From positions 1 to 6,923 of the forward strand of contig MGWJ01000153.1 in NCBI GenBank assembly GCA_001800945.1: a DNA stretch of 6,923 bases, given 5' to 3'. This document shows positions 1 through 5,790 of this stretch, one piece after another. Position 1 is the stretch's first letter. Every line of letters starts with the position of its first letter. The translations under genes and the position numbers were made by a program. The DNA is from Flavobacteria bacterium RIFCSPLOWO2_12_FULL_31_7. Lineage in GTDB: Bacteria; Bacteroidota; Bacteroidia; Flavobacteriales; Flavobacteriaceae. The notes beneath the pieces are model-generated. The model was not told where the DNA came from. It made no database searches and was given only the letters and a program-made list of their open reading frames with translations.

Positions 1-439
1 TAACATCAACTTGTGTTGAATCTAAAGCTCTAAAGTAATTTGCTAAAAGAGGAATATCAGATTTAAATGATTTTCCTAAATATTCAACATTTACACTATT
101 AAGTTTAATATCTTCTTGTTTGTCATTTACACCTAAATCTAATCTAAACATAGATGGTAAAACATTTTCAGGAATATAAAAAACGACATCCTGTGGGTTT
201 TCACTACCTTTTACTTCAACCCAAACTGACTCTTTTTCATTAAAATCACTTGAAGTTTTTTCGGTATAATAAACCTGAAAATTATCGTCTTTTTTTACTA
301 CTACATTAAGAGTAACTTTAAAATTTTTACTAACCTCTGTTTGATTGTTTTCAACTTCAGATTTTTCATTATTGCTCTCGTTTTTACAGCTAAATAATGT
401 AGTTACTAAAAGTAAAATAGTTATAAAATTTGTTTTCAT
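1..439 (-). CDS. Putative lipoprotein, 3' end beyond the left edge
   Basis: The reading frame opens at an ATG (complement of 437-439) and stays open to the window edge, giving 146 codons without a stop. The first 18 residues form a lipoprotein signal: a short basic start (MKTN), a hydrophobic core (FITILLLVTT) and a lipobox L-F-S-C with the acylated Cys at residue 18. An Asn/Glu/Ser-rich linker follows, then alternating beta-strand-like sequence. The mature protein should be anchored in the inner or outer membrane facing the periplasm or surface. The part around IPENVLPSMFRLDLG, then VNVEYLGKSF and LLANYF resembles, from memory, a beta-sandwich module found at the C-termini of membrane proteins in flavobacterial polysaccharide clusters; this is inference. 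No enzymatic motif is seen. It lies 64 nt after the glycosyltransferase stop and probably has its own promoter, so it may not belong to the sugar operon. The frame and lipobox are clear; the function is unknown. Confidence 0.85.
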   Translation of the reverse strand, partial: MKTNFITILLLVTTLFSCKNESNNEKSEVENNQTEVSKNFKVTLNVVVKKDDNFQVYYTEKTSSDFNEKESVWVEVKGSENPQDVVFYIPENVLPSMFRLDLGVNDKQEDIKLNSVNVEYLGKSFKSDIPLLANYFRALDSTQVDV

Positions 440-454
440 GTGAATTATTTTTTG

Positions 455-462
455 CAAATTTA
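455..462 (-). promoter_or_regulatory. Candidate Bacteroidota -7 promoter box (TAAATTTG) for the lipoprotein gene
   Basis: The minus strand reads TAAATTTG here, a full match to the Bacteroidota sigma-A -7 consensus TAnnTTTG. It ends 15 nt before the lipoprotein ATG, inside the only sizeable gap between genes in the window. It would give a very short, A-rich leader (AAAAAATAATTCAC before the ATG). No good TTTG or TTG -33 element is seen about 19-21 nt upstream, where the minus strand reads ACGTTC. In such AT-rich DNA a chance match is possible. Confidence 0.45.
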
Positions 463-503
463 AAAATGTTATCTATATAGAACGTGTTTTTTATTAAAAT
501 ATT

Positions 504-1238
504 TTATTTTCTTTTAAAATCTCCTCTTGAAAAGTATTTTTCAACAAAGCAATATACTAAAATAAAAAAGTATCGGCTTCCCATTTCTTTTATTTTAAGT
601 TTAGAAACTCCATACTTTCTATTTGTCCAAGAATTTGGCACAACAGTATAGGTGTATCCTCTAATAATCGCTTTTAATGGTAATTCGATTGTTAAATTAA
701 AGTGTGGTGATAAAATTGGTTTTACGCCATCAATCACTTCTCTTTTATATAATTTAAATGCATTTGTAGTATCGTTATACTTTATTCGCATCGCCATTCT
801 GATAATAAAATTAGCAATTCGATTGATTATTTTTTTAACCCATGGATAATCGATTACTTTTCCACCTTTGATAAATCTACTCCCAAAAACACAATCATAA
901 TTTCCTTCCACCATTGTGGTGTAATAACGAATTAAGTCATACGGTGAATCAGATAAATCTGCCATCATAACCGCAACACAATCTCCAGAAAAACGTTCCA
1001 ATCCATATCGAACGGCATATCCAAAACCATTTGGTCCTAAATTAGTTTCATATTTTACAGCAGGATATTTTTGCGCTAATGTTTCTAATACTTTTAACGT
1101 TCCGTCTTTAGAGTTGTCATTAACTATAAAAATCTCATGCTCAATATTTACCTTAGAAAAAGCTTCTTCAATTTGTTCAACGGTTTCAGAAATAGATTCT
1201 TCTTCATTATAAGCTGGCATTACAATACTTAATTTCAT
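504..1238 (-). CDS. Family 2 glycosyltransferase, dolichol-phosphate mannose synthase-like
   Basis: This 244-residue protein has a GT-A fold, GT2 family layout. The nucleotide-binding start is SIVMPAYNEEES (4-15), followed by IVNDNSKDGT (38-47), a metal-site region MADLSD (92-97) and GSRF (119-122). NAFKLYKREV (159-168), an acidic helix NLTIELPLKA (181-190) and NRKYGVSKL (206-214) match the DPM1-type signature seen in polyprenyl-phosphate mannose/glucose synthases. It probably transfers a sugar from a nucleotide donor to a polyprenyl phosphate at the cytoplasmic membrane face. It lacks the C-terminal membrane helices of GtrB-type enzymes and has only one hydrophobic stretch at 222-236. The usual first Asp of the DxD motif is Met92. 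The ATG shares one base with the upstream methyltransferase stop (TAATG), indicating coupling. It is the last gene of the packed operon and a plausible partner of the GT-C-like membrane protein. The family is confident; donor and acceptor are not known. Confidence 0.9.
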   Translation of the reverse strand: MKLSIVMPAYNEEESISETVEQIEEAFSKVNIEHEIFIVNDNSKDGTLKVLETLAQKYPAVKYETNLGPNGFGYAVRYGLERFSGDCVAVMMADLSDSPYDLIRYYTTMVEGNYDCVFGSRFIKGGKVIDYPWVKKIINRIANFIIRMAMRIKYNDTTNAFKLYKREVIDGVKPILSPHFNLTIELPLKAIIRGYTYTVVPNSWTNRKYGVSKLKIKEMGSRYFFILVYCFVEKYFSRGDFKRK

Positions 1239-1963
1239 TATGCTTTGTTTTCGTACATTATTTCTGCAAAATCACCGAAACCGTGTTTAATTTCGGCCAC
1301 CCTTTCAAAACCATTTTTCATTAATAGCTCTTCAATTTTTTTATGCTGATCATTATTTAAATACATATCATCATTATGACTTTCTAATTGAATAAATCTT
1401 ATAGAAACAGGTATAGAATTTTCAATAAATAAGCCTTGTAAACATTGTAATTCATGTCCTTCTACATCTATTTTTAAAACATCAAATTTTGTTTCTTTAT
1501 TTTCAATTAAAAAATCAATTAATCGAATTACTTCAACTTTATAGTTATCTACAATTATTTTTTCTTTAGTAACACCTAGTATTTTGGCTTTTTTCTCTAA
1601 ATATTTAGATTCTAGATTCAATTCCTCAAAAGTAGATGTTTCATCCATAATATTTTCATGAAATAACAATTCTCCTTTAATGTTACTCAATCCTAAATTA
1701 TGAATTGTTACATTTTTATTTAATCTGTATTTGTTTTTTAATAGATCAAATAATTTTTTATTAGGTTCAAATGAGTTTATGCTTGCATTTTGATTTATTT
1801 CTAAGAAAAAATCAATAGATTGTCCTTTATTGGCACCAACATCAATAATGTTTATTTGATTATGTGTTAAATTTTTTTTGTAAAACTTCTTTAACTTTGG
1901 ATAAAAGAATATAGATTCATTAATATGAATTAACTTTTGAATTATTTGAGTTCTAAATTTCAT
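1238..1963 (-). CDS. FkbM-family SAM-dependent methyltransferase
   Basis: A 241-residue class I methyltransferase. The SAM-binding motif I is IIDVGANKG (39-47), motif II is SFEPNKKLF (64-72), and the FkbM hallmark VLKIDVEGHE lies at 162-171. QLESHND (192-198) adds a conserved acidic/His patch. FkbM enzymes O-methylate hydroxyls, often on sugars of surface glycans, and this context suggests a methyl group on the glycan built by the neighbouring enzymes. The start was chosen at the ATG at 1963: it lies one base after the stop of the preceding epimerase gene, and its product begins MKFRTQ. An in-frame TTG at 1990 would add nine residues (MQQVKKNNN) from within the previous gene and is less likely. 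The 3' end overlaps the glycosyltransferase start by one base. There is no signal peptide, so it is cytoplasmic. The family is confident; the substrate is inferred only from context. Confidence 0.9.
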   Translation of the reverse strand: MKFRTQIIQKLIHINESIFFYPKLKKFYKKNLTHNQINIIDVGANKGQSIDFFLEINQNASINSFEPNKKLFDLLKNKYRLNKNVTIHNLGLSNIKGELLFHENIMDETSTFEELNLESKYLEKKAKILGVTKEKIIVDNYKVEVIRLIDFLIENKETKFDVLKIDVEGHELQCLQGLFIENSIPVSIRFIQLESHNDDMYLNNDQHKKIEELLMKNGFERVAEIKHGFGDFAEIMYENKA

Positions 1964-1964
1964 A

Positions 1965-3029
1965 TTATTGTTTTTTTTCACTTGTTGCAATATAGATTTG
2001 ATTTAAAATATCATGAATGTTATATTTCCAATTCCATTCTGGGTAATGTAATTTAAATTTAGACACATCACTAACCCACCAAATGTGGTCTCCAATTCTA
2101 TTTGTTTCAGAATATTCATAATTCATGGGCTTACCAGTAATGCTTTCACACATTTCAATTGCTTCGGCCATAGAACAATTAGAATGTCTTCCACCACCAG
2201 CATTATATACTTCACCTTGCTTTGGGTTTTGATAAAAATGCCAAAACATATTTACTAAATCCCAACTATGAATGTTATCTCTAACTTGTTTCCCTTTATA
2301 TCCAAAAACCGTATATTTATCTCCTGTGATGGCACATTTCATTAAATAAGAAAGAAAACCGTGTAGTTTTGTTCCAGAATGATTTGGTCCTGTTAAACAA
2401 CCTCCTCTAAAAACACCAGTATTCATTCCGAAATATTTACCATATTCTTGAACCAAAACATCAGCAGCTACTTTTGACGCTCCAAATAAAGAATGTTTAG
2501 TATGGTCGATACTCATGTTTTCATCAATACCTTCCTTAAAATAAGGATGTGTTTCATCGATTTCCCAACGCTTATCTAATTCCACTAAAGGTAAATAATT
2601 TGGTGTATCTCCGTATACTTTATTTGTTGATGTAAAAATAAAAACCGCTTTTTCACAATGCAATCTTGTCATCTCTAACAAATTCAATGTTCCATTAGCG
2701 TTTACCGTAAAATCAGTAATTGGTTCGTTTGCGGCCCAATCATGACTCGGTTGTGCGGCAGTATGAACCACTAATTTTATATCAGAATTATATTTTGAAA
2801 AAATCGTTTCTAATTCATCTATATTTCGAATATCGGCATGATGATGCTCAAAATTTGGAACGGTTTCAATTAATTTTTTTGTATTCCATTCTGTAGAAGC
2901 ATCTTCGCCAAAAAATCTTGCTCTCATATTATTGTCTATTCCAATAACCTTGTCAAATTTTTCCGCAAAAAAACTAACTGATTCACTTCCTATTAATCCT
3001 GATGATCCGGTAATTATACAAATATTCAT
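1965..3029 (-). CDS. NAD-dependent sugar-nucleotide epimerase (extended SDR), CDP-paratose 2-epimerase-like, with Phe at the catalytic Tyr position
   Basis: A 354-residue extended short-chain dehydrogenase/reductase. The Rossmann motif is TGSSGLIG (7-14) and the acidic cofactor residue is in IGIDNN (29-34). HTAAQPSHDWA (89-99) is the NAD-binding AAQ-type loop, and FTSTNKVYG (132-140) carries the active-site Ser/Thr. The YxxxK motif reads LFGASK (181-186), with Phe182 where Tyr is expected and Lys186 kept. FRGGCLTGP (207-215), GYKGKQVRD (243-251) and GEVYNAGGG (272-280) form the substrate-binding part. Proteins of this type are usually annotated as CDP-paratose/tyvelose 2-epimerase or simply NAD-dependent epimerase. 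The chemistry is expected to be oxidation at a sugar carbon with inversion, but the sugar is unknown. Its ATG directly follows the membrane-protein stop (TAAATG), so the genes are coupled. It is distantly paralogous to the epimerase at 4726-5787. The SDR family is certain; the exact reaction is not. Confidence 0.88.
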   Translation of the reverse strand: MNICIITGSSGLIGSESVSFFAEKFDKVIGIDNNMRARFFGEDASTEWNTKKLIETVPNFEHHHADIRNIDELETIFSKYNSDIKLVVHTAAQPSHDWAANEPITDFTVNANGTLNLLEMTRLHCEKAVFIFTSTNKVYGDTPNYLPLVELDKRWEIDETHPYFKEGIDENMSIDHTKHSLFGASKVAADVLVQEYGKYFGMNTGVFRGGCLTGPNHSGTKLHGFLSYLMKCAITGDKYTVFGYKGKQVRDNIHSWDLVNMFWHFYQNPKQGEVYNAGGGRHSNCSMAEAIEMCESITGKPMNYEYSETNRIGDHIWWVSDVSKFKLHYPEWNWKYNIHDILNQIYIATSEKKQ

Positions 3030-4724
3030 TTATCTAAGTTTTTTTTCTGTATTAAAAATTTTATTTTGTCCATTATTATTAACCAATAAATACATTTTAG
3101 TGTAGTTAGTTGCTAAGTCTTCTTTTTTAATTCTAAAAACACAACCCCCATCTTCTAATTTACCCTTTTTAAAATATGGGTTTAAATCATATCTTTTAAT
3201 TTTTTGACCTTTAAAAAAAACTTTCTCTTTTGTGATAGTATCTTCAACCGCTAATGTCAATTCTTGATTTTTAGTGTTTAAATCATCAATAAAAGCCCAA
3301 CCTTCAATGTATACTGAGTTTTTAAAGTTTATAATTTTATCTATATTCCCAGTTATAGAATTATATTCATACTTGCTAATGTCTTTTTTTACACTATTTG
3401 AATAATTAACTTGTTTGTTAATTTCTTGATCATTAGGCAAAAAATAAGTTTCGGCGTTAGCAGATTTTATCAAAACGTCTTTATAAAAATCTTGATAAAA
3501 ACCATTTAAATCTTTATGATTTCCATCATTGTAACTTAAAACTCCAAAATAATTTTGCTTTTTTCTAAATTCTAAATATTCCTTTTGTGGATAACTAATC
3601 CCAAAGAAATAAGCTATACTTAATATTAATAAAGCTCCATTTAAATAGCCAATATTAAATTTGTCTCTTGGAAAACACTCTATACAATAATAAAGTACAC
3701 ATATTAAAAAGATACAGCTATTAATTCTATAACGTGATGCAATGGACATGTCTATTCCTAACTGTGATCTTGTTATTCCTGTAACAAATGCTGTTAAAAT
3801 AATAAGTGACATTACAGAAAATAGAAATAAGTTCTTTTTAAAATACTTAGTTTTAATTAAGTACAGATATAATGCAAAAAACATAAACCCTATAGATGTA
3901 GAAAGCATTAAAGATTCATTAATGTCGTTTGTGAAAATTAAATATCTGGCGAAAATATTTCCTAAAAATGAAAATGAAAACAGAAAAGATCTAAATTTAT
4001 AGTTTCTAATAGTTTCTAATATTTCTGGGCTATCAGGAGGTTTTTGATAATCAATAAAATAAATAAAAATTAAGATTGATGCAATAAATAAAAACGTATA
4101 TAAATATGTTTTTTCTTTCTTATATAAAAGTATTGAAGCAATTATCAGAATTAAAAACAAACCTGCTCCAAGAGTAAAAACAGAAAATATTAAAAACAAA
4201 ATTGATAATGCAAAATCTCTATTGTTTAATTCGTTTTTTGTAATAAAATGGATTGATAATAATGAGAACAACAATACTGTAAAGTTTGACAAACTTGCCA
4301 TAGCAAAAGTAATGTTTTCATGAAATGTCATATTAAAAATCAAAACCGATAATGGTATTAATATTAATACGTCTTTTTTTTTGTTTTGGCTTTTTTTGAT
4401 GAAAAAGATAAAAATTCCAACTAAAGATAAATTTCCAATAAAAGATAAATGATTAAAATTTACTTGTTGAGATAATTTGTAATCTAGAAAAAACCAAATT
4501 TTATCATACAAAATTCTATGTTCATTATGTTGTTCATAAAACAACTTTATCTTGTCTAAAAAAGAATTTGAATTAATTATATCAGTAAAATTATTTAACA
4601 CCTGATAATCATCATTAATTGGAATATTTGATGTAGTTGCAAAGAATATATAAAAGAAATATATAATAAAGGAAATTGATATAACGGAATCAATTACTAA
4701 TAATTTTTTATTACTTATTTTCAT
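3030..4724 (-). CDS. Multi-spanning membrane protein, probable GT-C-type glycosyltransferase with C-terminal extracytoplasmic domain
   Basis: A 564-residue protein with about 10-11 hydrophobic segments: roughly 8-29, 92-110, 117-131, 138-161, 170-201 (perhaps two), 207-224, 247-265, 271-290, 298-316, 334-350 and 359-377. The first outer loop has PINDDYQVL (35-43), an Asp-Asp placed like the catalytic acidic motif of GT-C enzymes, then HNEHRI (66-71). RSQLGIDMSIASRY (319-332) lies in a later loop. After the last helix, about 185 soluble residues follow, with a beta-rich segment around GNIDKII (459-465), VYIEGWAF (471-478) and YDLNPYF (512-518). This GWAF-type module recurs, from memory, in glycan-modifying membrane proteins. 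GT-C enzymes use polyprenyl-phosphate sugars outside the membrane, matching the DPM-like enzyme two genes downstream. The ATG is one base after the preceding stop. The gene is notably AT-rich, with a run of nine A at codons 115-117. A transferase role is inference; a flippase or polymerase is possible. Confidence 0.72.
   Translation of the reverse strand: MKISNKKLLVIDSVISISFIIYFFYIFFATTSNIPINDDYQVLNNFTDIINSNSFLDKIKLFYEQHNEHRILYDKIWFFLDYKLSQQVNFNHLSFIGNLSLVGIFIFFIKKSQNKKKDVLILIPLSVLIFNMTFHENITFAMASLSNFTVLLFSLLSIHFITKNELNNRDFALSILFLIFSVFTLGAGLFLILIIASILLYKKEKTYLYTFLFIASILIFIYFIDYQKPPDSPEILETIRNYKFRSFLFSFSFLGNIFARYLIFTNDINESLMLSTSIGFMFFALYLYLIKTKYFKKNLFLFSVMSLIILTAFVTGITRSQLGIDMSIASRYRINSCIFLICVLYYCIECFPRDKFNIGYLNGALLILSIAYFFGISYPQKEYLEFRKKQNYFGVLSYNDGNHKDLNGFYQDFYKDVLIKSANAETYFLPNDQEINKQVNYSNSVKKDISKYEYNSITGNIDKIINFKNSVYIEGWAFIDDLNTKNQELTLAVEDTITKEKVFFKGQKIKRYDLNPYFKKGKLEDGGCVFRIKKEDLATNYTKMYLLVNNNGQNKIFNTEKKLR
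4001..4020. repeat. Perfect 10-bp tandem duplication (AGTTTCTAAT x2)
   Basis: Two adjacent identical 10-mers lie inside the membrane-protein gene, encoding about residues 235-242 (ILETIRNY) in a loop between hydrophobic segments. Because 10 is not a multiple of three, gain or loss of one unit would shift the frame. With only two copies it may be chance in AT-rich DNA. Confidence 0.6.
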
Positions 4725-4725
4725 C

Positions 4726-5787
4726 TTACTTTAAAATTGATTCTAACTGTTTTTCGTTTTCTTGAATCCAAAGATAAATATCTTTAAAAATAGTTTCTAC
4801 AGATTTTTTTGGTTTCCAACCAATTTCCGTTTCTATTTTTGTGTTATCTGTGATAAAAATTCTTAAATCGGCTGTTCTGGTTTCTGCAATTTCATCAATT
4901 TGAATTTTGCTTCCTGTAATTTTTTCACAAATAGCTGTCATTTCTTTTAAGGAAGCACTGTTTTCTAATCCGCCACCAACATTATATACTTTACCAACAA
5001 ATTTATCAATATTATGAATTTGAAAATCGATTAATTCTACTAAATCATCAACATGGAGCAAATCTCTAACCTGTTTGCCTTTACCGCCATATCCAATGTA
5101 TTTTAGCGATTGTTTCCAATAGTGTTTTGCCATCCACAACGTAACTACACCTTGGTCTGTTTTACCCATTTGTCTTGGTCCGGCAATAACACCAAATCTG
5201 GTAACTGCGGCTTTCAATCCATAAAATGCAGCATATTCATGTATAAATAATTCTGAACTTAATTTGGTTGTTCCGTAAAAAGAACGCGCGCCTTCAAGTG
5301 ATAATTCTTCTGAAATTCCTTTTGAAGAAATTCCTTTTATGTCTTGATTGTCTGTAAATAAAAATTTTGTTTCCTCTTCATTAAAAATTGCGTTTTCTAT
5401 CGTTTCAATTGGATAAACTCGACTCGTAGATAAGAAAATTAACTTGGCTTTATTTTTTATACATGCATTAAAACAATTGATAGAACCATATAAATTATTA
5501 TTAATAACATAAGTTGGGTCAGAATCTAATCCTGCAGTAACCGATGGTTCTGCAGAAGCTTCAATTAAAACATTAAAACTACCTAAAGATTGTAAATCTT
5601 CATTATTTCTAATATCTCCATGAACAAAAGCAATGTCATTCTTTTGAAAATCGATTAAGTTTAACTCTGAACCTCTTCTTTTTAAGTTGTCGAAAGCCAC
5701 AATTTCGTATTGTGGATATTTCTCTTTTAACTGTAAACAAAGTGTTGAACCCACAAAACCTGCTCCTCCTGTTACTACTATTTTCAT
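4726..5787 (-). CDS. NAD-dependent sugar-nucleotide epimerase/dehydratase (extended SDR)
   Basis: A 353-residue extended SDR. It opens with VVTGGAGFVGS (4-14), and the cofactor-specificity acid is in AFDNLKRRG (31-39). IEASAEPSVTAG (75-86) forms the loop over NAD, FLSTSRVYP (118-126) holds the active-site Ser/Thr, and the catalytic pair is Tyr171 and Lys175 in YGTTK. FGVIAGPRQMGK (198-209), GGKGKQVRDLLH (234-245) and GKVYNVGGG (265-273) mark the sugar-nucleotide-binding half. The GKQVRD and Y-N-(V/A)-GGG motifs are shared with the second epimerase of this operon, so the two are divergent paralogues of similar length. It would oxidise and epimerise or dehydrate an NDP- or possibly lipid-linked sugar; the substrate cannot be read from sequence. 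The ATG lies three bases after the rfbD stop and the stop one base before the membrane-protein start. Unlike its paralogue it keeps the full YxxxK motif. The SDR assignment is certain. Confidence 0.9.
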   Translation of the reverse strand: MKIVVTGGAGFVGSTLCLQLKEKYPQYEIVAFDNLKRRGSELNLIDFQKNDIAFVHGDIRNNEDLQSLGSFNVLIEASAEPSVTAGLDSDPTYVINNNLYGSINCFNACIKNKAKLIFLSTSRVYPIETIENAIFNEEETKFLFTDNQDIKGISSKGISEELSLEGARSFYGTTKLSSELFIHEYAAFYGLKAAVTRFGVIAGPRQMGKTDQGVVTLWMAKHYWKQSLKYIGYGGKGKQVRDLLHVDDLVELIDFQIHNIDKFVGKVYNVGGGLENSASLKEMTAICEKITGSKIQIDEIAETRTADLRIFITDNTKIETEIGWKPKKSVETIFKDIYLWIQENEKQLESILK

Positions 5788-5790
5788 TTT

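Noticed and set aside
440..503. Intrinsic terminator between the glycosyltransferase and the lipoprotein gene
   Set aside because: The gap is T- and A-rich, but I find no GC-containing stem followed by a T-tract on the minus strand; the only symmetry is the AT-rich palindrome at 472-481.
652..849. Plus-strand open frame of 65 residues
   Set aside because: It lies wholly inside the glycosyltransferase gene on the other strand and has no motif; it is an antisense shadow.
1971..1978. Run of eight A (minus strand) at the end of the second epimerase gene as a programmed frameshift site
   Set aside because: It encodes the last Glu-Lys-Lys codons before the stop and the next gene starts correctly one base later, so a frameshift fusion is unnecessary; such runs are common in this DNA.
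1964..1990. TTG start at 1990 extending the FkbM methyltransferase by nine residues
   Set aside because: It overlaps the epimerase gene by 26 bases and adds only MQQVKKNNN; the ATG at 1963 sits one base after the preceding stop, like the other junctions of this operon.
3742..4002. Plus-strand open frame of 86 residues
   Set aside because: It is antisense to the membrane-protein gene, with low-complexity Lys/Asn-rich sequence and no recognisable start signal or domain.
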